Assembly (NCBI RefSeq): GCF_014647795.1
Contig: NZ_BMPW01000029.1
Span: 36,653-100,652 of the forward strand
Length of the DNA stretch: 64,000 bases
Direction of reading: 5' to 3'
DNA from: Actinoplanes campanulatus
GTDB taxonomy: Bacteria; Actinomycetota; Actinomycetes; Mycobacteriales; Micromonosporaceae
The position numbers were made by a program, and so were the translations under genes. The notes under the pieces are model-generated. The model saw only the letters and a list, made by a program, of their open reading frames with translations. It searched no databases and was not told the origin of the DNA. The stretch's first letter is position 1. Each line of letters opens with the position of its first letter. Positions 1 to 13,532 of the stretch are shown here, one piece after another.

Positions 1-1
1 G

Positions 2-5208
<5,207 letters not shown>

Positions 5209-5215
<7 letters not shown>

Positions 5216-7110
5216 ACGTGGAGACCACGCCGATCCGGACCGTCCACCCCCGGCCGGCCGCCCCGGCGCGGCTGGCCTGCTTCCCGCACGCGGGCGGCAG
5301 CGCCGATGCCTTCACCGCCCTCGCCGCGGCCTTGGCCGTCTCCGTCGCCGCCGACGTGGAGACCCTCTCGTTCCAGTACCCGGGCCGCCGGGAACGCGCG
5401 GCACAACCGTGCGCCACGGACATCGCCGCGCTCGCCGCCGAGGCGGCCGGCGCGCTGTCGTCGCGCCTCGACCGCCCGTTGTACCTGCTCGGCCACAGCA
5501 TGGGCGCCCTCGTCGCGTTCGAGACCGCGCGGCTGCTGGAAAGCGAGGGTACGGTCACCGGGGTCTTCGTCTCGGCCGCCCGGCCGCCCGGCGACGACTG
5601 GGCGGAACCCGATCTCGACACGATGGACGACGCGGCGGTGATCGCCGAGCTGCGCCGGCTCGGCGGCGTCCCCGAGGCCCTGCTGGCCGAGGCCGACGTG
5701 GTCGAGGAGATCCTGCGCCTGCTGCGGGCCGACCACCGGGCGCTGCGCCGCTACGCGTGCCCGCCCGGCGCCGCGCTCCGCGCACCGGTGACCGTCCTGC
5801 TCGCCGACGCCGACCCCAAGAACTCACCCCAGCAGGTCGGCCGCTGGGCCCGGCACACCACCGGCGGCTGCGACACCGTGCGGCTGTCCGGCGGCCATTT
5901 CGCGTTGCTGGCCCCCGGTTCCGAGGCGGCCGCAATCCTGGCGGACCGCATGCGCCCCGCGCCCGCCGGCCTGGTCCGCGACATCTACCTCGCCGGCCTC
6001 GGGGGCGGCACCCCCCGGCTGACCACCGACCTGACCGCCCTGGAAGACCTGGCCCGCCCGGTCCTGACGCCGGCCGCCCTCGGCTACGTCACCGGCGACG
6101 CCGGAACCGGTGAGACCGGCCGGGCCAACCGGGCCGCCTACACCCGCCGGCACCTGGTGCCCCGCATGCTGCGCGGCGCCGACCGCCGCGACCTGAGCGT
6201 CACCGTTCTCGGGCAGCGCCTGCCGGTGCCGGTGCTGCTGGCACCCGTGGCCGCCCAGACCCTGGTGCACCCCGACGGCGAGCTGGCGTCGATCCGCGGC
6301 GCGGCCGACGCCGGCGTCCCGTTCGTCCTGTCCACCTGCGCGTCGCACTCCCTCGAGGAGGTCGCCGCCGCGGCCGGCCCGCAGCCACGGTGGTTCCAGC
6401 TCTACCTGCCCAATGACCGTGCCCTGGCCGAGTCCCTGGTCCGCCGCGCCGAGCGCCACGGATACACGGCGATCGTGCTGACCGTGGACGCACCGACCTT
6501 CGGCTACCGCCCCACCGACCTGGACCGCGGCTACCTGCCCTTCCTGCACGGCGCCGGCGTCGCCAACTTCACCACCGACCCGGTCTTCCGGGCCGCCGTG
6601 CCGCCCGGCCACGACACCCGCGCCGTCCTCCAGCACTGGGCCGAGGTGTTCGCCAACCCCGGCCTGAACTGGGACGACCTGCCGTGGCTGCGGACCGTCA
6701 CCTCGCTGCCGATCCTGCTCAAGGGAATCCTGCACCCGGCCGACGCCCGGCGCGCGCTGGACCAGGGCGCGGTGGACGGCCTGATCGTCTCCAACCACGG
6801 CGGGCGCCAGCTCGACGGGTCGGTGGCCGCCCTGGACGCCCTTCCCGCCGTAAGGGCCGCGGTGGGCGACGCCGTGCCGATCCTCACCGACTCCGGCATC
6901 CGAACCGGCAGCGACGTCGTCAAGGCGCTGGCGCTGGGCGCGGACGCCGTCCTGCTGGGCCGGCCGTACCTCTTCGGGCTGGCCCTCGACGGCCGGGCCG
7001 GCGTGGCCCACGTGCTGCGCTGCCTGCTCGCCGACCTCGACCTGGCCCTCGCCCTCACCGGCTGCACCCGCATCGCGGACGTCACCACCGACCTCCTCGG
7101 GGATGCCTGA
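5209..7110 (+). CDS. Fusion of type II thioesterase and FMN-dependent 2-hydroxy-acid oxidase
   Basis: One uninterrupted 633-residue frame, starting inside the PKS stop region and so probably translationally coupled to it. Residues about 15-245 form an alpha/beta-hydrolase of the type II thioesterase family (FPHAGGS near 25; nucleophile elbow GHSMG at 95-99; C-terminal GGHFALL). Such enzymes remove stalled acyl groups from carrier proteins. Residues about 260-630 are an FMN-dependent alpha-hydroxy-acid oxidase/dehydrogenase of the LldD/glycolate oxidase fold: LAPVAAQ, WFQLYLP, TVDAP and the catalytic SNHGGRQLD (528-536). The stretch YRPTDLD...YLPFL is reminiscent of lactate 2-monooxygenase. 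Family knowledge says this domain turns a 2-hydroxy acid into a 2-keto acid. What it oxidises here is unknown; a polyketide intermediate or a starter or extender precursor is inference. I know of no standard TEII with this partner. Confidence 0.9.
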
Positions 7111-7133
7111 CACCGGCAGAGCAACGGCGCGCT

Positions 7134-7169
7134 CGCCTTCGAGCACCAGTTCTCCGTGTTCCGAAGGCG
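7134..7169. terminator. Weak candidate bidirectional terminator
   Basis: CGCCTTCG at 7134-7141 and CGAAGGCG at 7162-7169 are perfect complements with a 20-nt loop, lying between the convergent PKS-side gene (stop 7110) and the MFS gene (stop 7234). The long loop and lack of a T-run make this tentative. Confidence 0.3.
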
Positions 7170-7233
7170 CGACCTGGGACAGCCGCATGCGCCCGGCCTT
7201 CGTGAAGGACGGGCGCACGGCGAAAGCGGGTTG

Positions 7234-8520
7234 TCAGCGGTGTTCGACCACTTTTTCAAAGCTGATGGCGTCCGCGGCGCCGCCGAACTCGTCGGCGACC
7301 TCGCCGGCCACGTCGTCGGAGGAGCCATGCGCGCCTTCGGCGGCCATCGCGGCGTCCGCGGCGGCCAGCGGCTTGCGGCCGGTGGTCAGGACGAGCACAC
7401 CGATGATCACGGCGACAGCGCCGATCACGAACGGGACGTGGATGTTCCAGTGGTCGACCATCTTGCCGGCGGCGTAGGGGGCGAGGCCGCCGCCGATGAA
7501 GCGGACGAAGCCGTAAGCGGCGGAGGCGACCGGCCGCTCGACCGGCGAGACCAGCATGACGGCCTGGGTGGTCAGCGTGTTGTTGATGCCGGCCACGACG
7601 CCGGAGGCGATCACGCAGGCGATGACCACCCAGCGGTTGGCGGTGAAGATCCCGATCAGCAGGATGAGTACGGCGAAGACGGTCAGGGCGCCGTACAGCG
7701 AAGGTGCTGTTCCGAATTTGCGTTGCAGCCATGGTGCGCCGGTGATCGAGAAGAAGGCGAGCAGCAGGCCCCAGGCGAAGAAGACGAAGCCGAGCTGGAT
7801 GGCGCTCAGTTCCATCGGGTACGGCGCGAAGCCGAGCATCGTGAAGAAGCCCCAGTTGTACAGCAGTGCCGTGATGCCCATCGTCAGCAGGCTGCGGTGC
7901 CGCAACGCCTTGATCGGTTCCATGATCGAGGTTTTGCGGGCGGGTGTGGGCAGCGGCTCGACCAGAGTGATCGTGGCGAGCAGGGCGATCGCCATCAGGA
8001 CGGCGACACCGAAGAACGGCCCGCGCCAGCTGATGTCGCCGAGTAGTCCACCGATCAGCGGGCCGGCCGCGATGCCGAGGCCGAGCGCGGCCTCGTAGAG
8101 CACGATCGCGCCGGCGAAACCACCGGTGGCCGACGCGACGATGAGGGCGAGGCTGGTGGCGATGAACATCGCGTTGCCCAGGCCCCAGCCGGCGCGGAAG
8201 CCGACGATTCCGTTGATCGAGTCGGACAGACCGGCGAGCGCCGCGAACACGACGATGAAGGCGAGTCCGGTGATCAGGGTGGCTTTGGCGCCGATGTGGC
8301 TGGAGACAAAGCCGGTGAACAGCATGGCGACCGCGGTGACCAGTAGATAGCTGGTGAACAGCAGGCTCACCTGGCTCGCGGTGGCGTCCAGTTTCTCGGA
8401 GATCGCCGGGAGGATCGGGTCGACCAGGCCGATGCCCATGAAGCTCACGACGCAGGCGAACGCGACCGCGAAGACCGCTTTGGGCTGTTTGAATAAAGAT
8501 TGACCGGGAGCAGCACTCAC
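7234..8520 (-). CDS. MFS drug-efflux-type transporter
   Basis: About 428 residues with twelve predicted membrane segments and the DHA-type N-terminal signature (GLVDPILPAI; FTSYLLVTAVAMLFTGF), so a proton-driven efflux pump in the cytoplasmic membrane. The GTG at 8520 is chosen because GGAGGTGG sits about 5 nt upstream on this strand; a longer reading to 8637 would run through the regulatory palindrome. It is divergent from a MarR regulator with a shared palindrome, the usual arrangement for a substrate-inducible pump. The last 40 residues are hydrophilic and probably cytoplasmic. It may export the nearby polyketide or simply give multidrug resistance; the sequence does not decide. Confidence 0.9.
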   Translation of the reverse strand: MSAAPGQSLFKQPKAVFAVAFACVVSFMGIGLVDPILPAISEKLDATASQVSLLFTSYLLVTAVAMLFTGFVSSHIGAKATLITGLAFIVVFAALAGLSDSINGIVGFRAGWGLGNAMFIATSLALIVASATGGFAGAIVLYEAALGLGIAAGPLIGGLLGDISWRGPFFGVAVLMAIALLATITLVEPLPTPARKTSIMEPIKALRHRSLLTMGITALLYNWGFFTMLGFAPYPMELSAIQLGFVFFAWGLLLAFFSITGAPWLQRKFGTAPSLYGALTVFAVLILLIGIFTANRWVVIACVIASGVVAGINNTLTTQAVMLVSPVERPVASAAYGFVRFIGGGLAPYAAGKMVDHWNIHVPFVIGAVAVIIGVLVLTTGRKPLAAADAAMAAEGAHGSSDDVAGEVADEFGGAADAISFEKVVEHR

Positions 8521-8618
8521 CGGACCACCTCCGTGTGGAGAGGCTCGGCGGCGTTGATCATCCGAAAGAGATCGCTGTCGCCGCCGAGGATGGAAGACCA
8601 GCGGGGCCCACTGTAGGT

Positions 8619-8635
8619 GCATAATGAGGTTATGC
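8619..8635. promoter_or_regulatory. MarR operator candidate
   Basis: Perfect inverted repeat GCATAA-TGAGG-TTATGC (6-bp arms, 5-bp spacer) covering the MarR start codon and lying about 100 bp upstream of the divergent MFS start. Its size and symmetry fit a MarR dimer site, so binding could repress both genes. Confidence 0.75.
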
Positions 8636-9090
8636 AAATCCCGGAGGGGGAGAGTCGTGGATCACAGCTGCTGCCGGTGCTCAGCCGGCTGGGACGCCTT
8701 CTGCGCGAGATCGAAGGGCCGGACTATCCGAGTTCGGTCGCGACCGCGGTGCTGCGCAAACTGACCGACGAGGGCCCGGGCCGGGTGACCGACCTGGCGC
8801 GGCTGACCCGCGTCTCGCAGCCCGGCATGACCCAGCTGATCGGCCGCCTCGAGAAAGCCGATCTGGTCCGGCGGGTCCCCGACCCCGACGACCGGCGCGG
8901 CGTGCTGGTGGAGGTCACCGAGGCGGGCCGGAAGCTGCTGAACCGCACCTATGTGCATTACGCGGCCGTGCTCGACGAGATGTTCGAGCAGTTGAGCCCG
9001 GATGACAGCGACGCCGTCATCCGGGCTCTGCCGGCCCTGGCCCGCCTGGCCCAGGCCGGTGAGGAGAGGCGTTCAGGACCGGCTCGGTAA
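8632..9090 (+). CDS. MarR family transcriptional regulator
   Basis: About 152 residues. A winged-helix MarR domain fills the protein: recognition helix VSQPGMTQLIGRLEKADLVRR and wing DPDDRRGVLVEVTEAGR, flanked by dimerisation helices. It lies divergent to the MFS pump and presumably represses it and itself until a ligand binds. The ATG at 8632 is preferred, but an in-frame GTG at 8617 is possible. Neither has a clear Shine-Dalgarno, and the start lies inside the candidate operator, so a leaderless or very short-leader transcript is likely. Confidence 0.93.
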   Translation: MQIPEGESRGSQLLPVLSRLGRLLREIEGPDYPSSVATAVLRKLTDEGPGRVTDLARLTRVSQPGMTQLIGRLEKADLVRRVPDPDDRRGVLVEVTEAGRKLLNRTYVHYAAVLDEMFEQLSPDDSDAVIRALPALARLAQAGEERRSGPAR

Positions 9091-9235
9091 GCCTCGTCCG
9101 CGGGCCCGGCGCCGGCTTCCGGGCGCCTCGTCGTCGGCGGCTGCCGCGACCATCCACTTTGCTTGATCGGCGTTGATCGACAGTGGTGGTTCCTCAACTA
9201 CCCGCCGAGGAACTAGGAACTTTCCCGAGCCCTCC

Positions 9236-9272
9236 GCAGGGGCACCCCGCCACGGTTGTGAGGTGCCCCTGC
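9236..9272. terminator. Strong bidirectional terminator hairpin
   Basis: GCAGGGGCACC (9236-9246) and GGTGCCCCTGC (9262-9272) form a perfect 11-bp GC-rich stem with a 15-nt loop, placed between the convergent marR (stop 9090) and lanthipeptide precursor (stop 9371). The rest of 9091-9370 shows no gene. Confidence 0.7.
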
Positions 9273-9370
9273 GTTGTGCCGGCTCACCACATCGCGGCCG
9301 GCGATGGCCCGGCGGTCTGCGGGCAGAGCGTCTCCGCGGGGCGGTGCCGCGCTGAAGTGGTGGTCCGCTA

Positions 9371-9484
9371 TCAGCAGGCCAAGAGGCTGAGGCCGCTGTC
9401 GGTGGAGGCGGCGGCCTCGTCGAGGTGTTGTTCGTCGTCGCGGTCTTCGGCGGTCAGTTGCTGCAGATCGAGAATGTCCTGCAT
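9371..9484 (-). CDS. lanA: Class III lanthipeptide precursor peptide
   Basis: A 37-residue peptide. The start is fixed by AAAGGAG 7-8 nt upstream of the ATG at 9484. The leader begins MQDILDLQQL, matching the conserved hydrophobic-LQ motif that class III synthetases (LabKC/RamC type) recognise, followed by an acidic segment. The C-terminal core is about STDSGLSLLAC. Ser30-xx-Ser33-xxx-Cys37 fits the SxxSxxxC pattern cyclised to labionin, and Ser27-xx-Ser30 could overlap it; Thr28 is another dehydration site. It lies just downstream of lanKC and starts 31 nt inside its 3' end in another frame, so translation is probably coupled. The mature ring pattern and leader cleavage site cannot be read from sequence, and no transporter or protease gene is adjacent. 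Confidence 0.88.
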   Translation of the reverse strand: MQDILDLQQLTAEDRDDEQHLDEAAASTDSGLSLLAC

Positions 9485-12012
9485 GGTGGTGCTCCTTTCG
9501 GTGCTGGTTGTGATGGTCCGGCCGGTGCCGGCCGGAGGCTGGTCAGGGGAGTCAGGAGCGGTAACGCCGGACGGTGGAGGCCGGCCAGGGCGAGCAGGAC
9601 ACCCGCGGTTCCGGTGTGCACGTCCATGGACAGGCGGCGCAGAGTGGTCCCGGGGTAGGCGACGCCACCGGCGTATCCGACGGCGTGCAACCGCAGATCG
9701 GTGAGGTGCCGGTCGACGGCGGCGGCCCGGCGCGCGGGATCGGTGGTGAGGGCGGCCTGGGCGATGAGTAGTCCGGCCCGGCCGGTGAGGAGTCCCGGAT
9801 AGATGGTGAAAGCGGTCTCGCAGGCCCGCAGCAGCCGCGGCAGTTGTCCGGTGGCGGGCGTGTCGGGAAGGTGGCGCGCCAGCCGCGCCGCGACGAGCGC
9901 GAGGCCGGCGCTGCCGTGCCACAGGTAGGGCAGCGTGCGGCTGCCGTCGAGGACTTCCAGGCCGTGGCCGGTGTCGACGCATCCGGCCAGCGCCTGCTCC
10001 ATCGCCTGTCGCGCCCGGGTCAGCCAGCGGGTCTCGCCGGTGACCTCGTGGAGCCGCAGGAAGGTGAGCGCGACGCCGGCGGCGCCGGTGAACAGGCCCG
10101 GCGGCAGGCCGGCCGGGTCGAGGTCGTGGGCTAGCGCGGCGGCGCGGTCGGTGAGGCGCTGGTCTCCACGATCGGTGCCGAGGTCGAGCAGTACCAGTGC
10201 GGCCCCGGCACGCCCATCGGTCAGATCGGCGCCGGTGACGTCGCGGTCGGGTATGCGGGACAGGATGGTCTCGGCGTGATCGGGTGCACCGAGCAGATGC
10301 AGGGTCCAGGCCACGCCGTGCGTGCCGGTCCAGAATCCCGGCCGCTCAGGTGGGGTGTCGTCCAGACGGGAGTACAGCCACTGACGGTACCGTGGCGGGA
10401 CGGGTTCGCCGGCGGTGCTCAGCGCGAAGAGGACCCCACAGGCGCCGTAGCCGAATCCGAGTCCGCCGCTGGTGGCCTGTTCGACGTCACCGGGGAACAA
10501 CCGATCGCCGCGCTGTGGTGTCGCGCTGGCGTGCAGCGCGCGGACCAGCACGGCCTGCAGGCGACCCGGGTCGGTGGGGGCGTCGACGGGCGCGGCGCGG
10601 TAACGGCGCGGCCCGGCCCGCAGGGTGTCCCGAAGCGCCTCGAGTGCCGGCCGGGGTACGTCGTAGCGGCGGTGCGCCCAGGCCAACTGCCGGTCGCTCA
10701 CCGGGGGCACGAGTTCGTCCATCGCGACCAGTGGTAGCCACAGCCACCACCGGATCGCCGCCAGTGCGTACTCGTCGATGGCAGCCCCGCCCAGGTGCGC
10801 GGGGCTGCGGAAGCCGGGTGCGCCCAACCCGGGCCGGCGCTCGGAGTCGGTGACCGGAAATGCTGTCTCGGCGTCGATCAGCGTGGGCTCGTCGTGCTCG
10901 TCGACGAGGACGTTGCGCGGGTGCAGATCACCGAAGATCCAGCCGCGCTCGTGCATACCGGCGATCACCGCGGACAGCCGGTCCGCCAGCGCGGTGGCCC
11001 GCTTCGCGTACGCGAGGAGCTCGGCGGCGCCGGCGTCGGCGTGCAGCGGACAGTTCGCCGCCATCCACCGGCCCAGATGCACGCCGGGCACGTGCCGCAT
11101 CGCCATGAAGGTGTGCTCCCAGGCGGTGAACAGGTCGTACACCTGGGGCACGCCGGGCAGCCCGGCCAGCCCGGACCACACCCGGTACTCGTGACGCAGT
11201 CGCTGCACGGCGTCGACGCCCCGAGCATCCAGGCCGGCGTGCGGGCGGCCCTCCTTGAGCACGACCGGCAACCCGTCGGTGTTCCGGTACGCCTGGTACA
11301 CGCCGCCTCCGTTGGAGAAATGCAACGCCTTGACCACCCGGTACGGCAGCTTCTCCCCGCCTGCCCGTGCCGCCACATGCGGTGCGAGCACGTCCGGCAT
11401 GCTCACCCAGTCCGGGACGGTGAACGCCGCGGTGCGCGGGTCCGGCACCAGGATGCCGTCCGGCCGGCGGACCGCCGCGACCCGTCGACCGTCACTGATC
11501 ACCCACATCGGCCGGAATCCGCCGTAGCGTACGTACAGTGGCCCTTCTCCGATCCGCAGGTCACTGAGCACGTAGGCCCCGGGCATACCCGCCAGCTTCG
11601 TCTGGAGAGCATCGAGCGTTGCGGTCAACGCGTCTTCGTCGGGCGGGTAGACGGTCACGAACTTTCCGCTGGCCTCACGAGGCGCGTACTTGCCGTTGCG
11701 GCGCAACAACTCCGTCGGCGAGATCAGATGCTTGAACGCCGCCGCCTCCCGCACGCAGTAGCTGCGAACCACCTGCAGCACCTCTACCGCTGTGCCGCTC
11801 GTCGCCGAAACGTGAATCTTCCAGCCCTGCTCCGGCAACACACATCCCGCCGGCGTCAGCTGCCGCCACTCGCCCTGAACGCGACAGTCCCATCCCTCGG
11901 GCGCAGGCGCCAAGGCGGCGTAACCGTCTCCACAGCCACCCGGTTCCGACGCTACGGGTATGTCGAAAAATGGTCCCGGTGCCTCACAAGCACGGTCATA
12001 ACGGACATCCAC
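9454..12012 (-). CDS. lanKC: Class III lanthipeptide synthetase LanKC
   Basis: An 852-residue three-domain enzyme that phosphorylates Ser/Thr of the precursor, eliminates phosphate and closes (methyl)lanthionine or labionin rings. The N-terminus, MDVRYDR...GPFFD, has the look of LanKC lyase domains (about 1-200). The Ser/Thr-kinase-like domain (about 215-490) contains GDLHPRNVLVD near 357 and the metal-binding IDAE. The LanC-like cyclase domain (about 500-825) keeps Gly-rich helices but has WHGSAG near 698 where zinc LanC proteins carry Cys-His-Gly, so the zinc ligands are missing. That places it in class III rather than class IV. The GTG start at 12012 has no obvious ribosome site. The C-terminus overlaps the precursor gene. 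Confidence 0.93.
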   Translation of the reverse strand: MDVRYDRACEAPGPFFDIPVASEPGGCGDGYAALAPAPEGWDCRVQGEWRQLTPAGCVLPEQGWKIHVSATSGTAVEVLQVVRSYCVREAAAFKHLISPTELLRRNGKYAPREASGKFVTVYPPDEDALTATLDALQTKLAGMPGAYVLSDLRIGEGPLYVRYGGFRPMWVISDGRRVAAVRRPDGILVPDPRTAAFTVPDWVSMPDVLAPHVAARAGGEKLPYRVVKALHFSNGGGVYQAYRNTDGLPVVLKEGRPHAGLDARGVDAVQRLRHEYRVWSGLAGLPGVPQVYDLFTAWEHTFMAMRHVPGVHLGRWMAANCPLHADAGAAELLAYAKRATALADRLSAVIAGMHERGWIFGDLHPRNVLVDEHDEPTLIDAETAFPVTDSERRPGLGAPGFRSPAHLGGAAIDEYALAAIRWWLWLPLVAMDELVPPVSDRQLAWAHRRYDVPRPALEALRDTLRAGPRRYRAAPVDAPTDPGRLQAVLVRALHASATPQRGDRLFPGDVEQATSGGLGFGYGACGVLFALSTAGEPVPPRYRQWLYSRLDDTPPERPGFWTGTHGVAWTLHLLGAPDHAETILSRIPDRDVTGADLTDGRAGAALVLLDLGTDRGDQRLTDRAAALAHDLDPAGLPPGLFTGAAGVALTFLRLHEVTGETRWLTRARQAMEQALAGCVDTGHGLEVLDGSRTLPYLWHGSAGLALVAARLARHLPDTPATGQLPRLLRACETAFTIYPGLLTGRAGLLIAQAALTTDPARRAAAVDRHLTDLRLHAVGYAGGVAYPGTTLRRLSMDVHTGTAGVLLALAGLHRPALPLLTPLTSLRPAPAGPSQPAPKGAPPCRTFSICSN

Positions 12013-12245
12013 ATCAGGTAGCTAAGCAGATTCCGAGCAGGTAACACGCGTCAATGGCGTTCAACCGCCGTGGGCGCTGCACGAACGATCGAACCTGCAA
12101 TCGCTGGCTGCCGCTCACCCGTGCTTTCCGGCGTCGCTGCGGGCCGAACTCATCGCGGCGTCCGTCGCCGGCCGGCTCGCTGGGCCTCACCGCGACCTGA
12201 TGCTCTCCTTACCCGGCTCTTACATCGACCGCCTACGTTGCCCGC

Positions 12246-13520
12246 ATGACCGACCGTCGTGCCCTGTCCCACCTGCTGCGCCGTCTCACTTTCGGGCCCA
12301 CCTCCGCCGAGGTCGACGCCGCCGTGCGGGCCGGCTATGACGCCACCCTGACCGGTCTGTTACGTTCCGCGCCGCTGCCGGCACCACCCGATCTCGGCGC
12401 CGACCCGGTCGCCCGTCTTCCCACCGGCGCCGGCCGTGATCAGCGCCAGGCGGCGCGCCGCGAACAGAGTGAGCAGGTCACCGCCTTGACTCGCTGGTGG
12501 CTGGCGCGGATGGCCGGCCCCGGGGCGGCGGAGAAGCTCACCTTCTTCTGGCACGGGCACTGGGCGACCAGCGTCCGCAAGGTCCGCTCGGCGCAGCTGA
12601 TGCTGACCCAACAGCAAACCCTGCGACGGTACGGCAGCGGCGACACCGGTCCGCTGGTGCGGGCGATGGTGCGCGACCCCGCATTGATCCTCTGGTTGGA
12701 CGGGCAGAAGAACATCCGCCGCGCCCCGAACGAGAACCTGGCCCGCGAGCTGATGGAACTGTTCACCCTCGGACTCGGCGCCTACACCGAGAACGACGTG
12801 AAGGCCGGCGCCCGCGTGCTCACCGGCTGGCAGGTCGACCGGGCTACCGGCGTCGCGACCCTGGCTCCGAAACGCCACGACGACCGGCCGGTCACCCTGC
12901 TCGGCCGGACCGGTGCCTGGGATGTCGACGCGTACGCCGATCAGCTTGTCCGTCATGAGGCCCACCTGCCGTTCCTGGCCGGCCGGCTGTGGGTGCGCTA
13001 CGCCGCGGCGACCGGCCCGTCCGCGGACACTGTGGCGCGTATCGCCGCCGCAGGCCGCAACACGACCGCGCTACTGAGCGCCCTGTGCCGCGACCCGGAT
13101 TTCGCCGCCACCGACGGACGCCAGGTCAAACAGCCCGTCGAATGGCTGATCGGCGCGCTGCGCCAGCTCAGCGTGAACGTCGCCGGCCTCGGCGAGCAGC
13201 CCCAGCAGCGCCTGATGAAGATCTTGCGCGGGCTCGGCCAGGTGCCGCTGCGACCACCATCGGTGGGTGGCTGGCCGGCCGGCGAGGCCTGGCTGACCAC
13301 AGCCACGACCCTGGCCCGGCTGCAGGCCGCGCAGACCGTTGCCGCGCTGGCGCCCGCGGCCGCCGACCGGCTCACCGGCGCCGACCGGATCGAGGCACTG
13401 GCCGACCTGCTGGTCGTGAACACCTGGACCGCCGGTACGCGTGAGGCGCTCCAGTCGGCGAAGGATCCGCTCCGGCTGCTCGCCCTCGGCCTGAGCAGCC
13501 CCGAATACGCCGTGCACTGA
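12246..13520 (+). CDS. DUF1800 domain protein
   Basis: A 424-residue protein with the DUF1800 pattern throughout: HLLRRLTFGPT at the N-terminus, FFWHGHWATS, and the signature NLARELMELFTLG followed by VLTGW. The family is widespread, of unsettled biochemical function, and almost always paired with a DUF1501 gene, as here (12-nt gap). There is no signal peptide; the partner carries the Tat signal, so the pair may be co-exported (inference). The ATG at 12246 lacks a ribosome site, and the 230-bp region upstream (12013-12245), shared with the divergent lanKC, shows nothing else I can name. Confidence 0.88.
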   Translation: MTDRRALSHLLRRLTFGPTSAEVDAAVRAGYDATLTGLLRSAPLPAPPDLGADPVARLPTGAGRDQRQAARREQSEQVTALTRWWLARMAGPGAAEKLTFFWHGHWATSVRKVRSAQLMLTQQQTLRRYGSGDTGPLVRAMVRDPALILWLDGQKNIRRAPNENLARELMELFTLGLGAYTENDVKAGARVLTGWQVDRATGVATLAPKRHDDRPVTLLGRTGAWDVDAYADQLVRHEAHLPFLAGRLWVRYAAATGPSADTVARIAAAGRNTTALLSALCRDPDFAATDGRQVKQPVEWLIGALRQLSVNVAGLGEQPQQRLMKILRGLGQVPLRPPSVGGWPAGEAWLTTATTLARLQAAQTVAALAPAAADRLTGADRIEALADLLVVNTWTAGTREALQSAKDPLRLLALGLSSPEYAVH

Positions 13521-13532
13521 GGAGAGCCCCTG

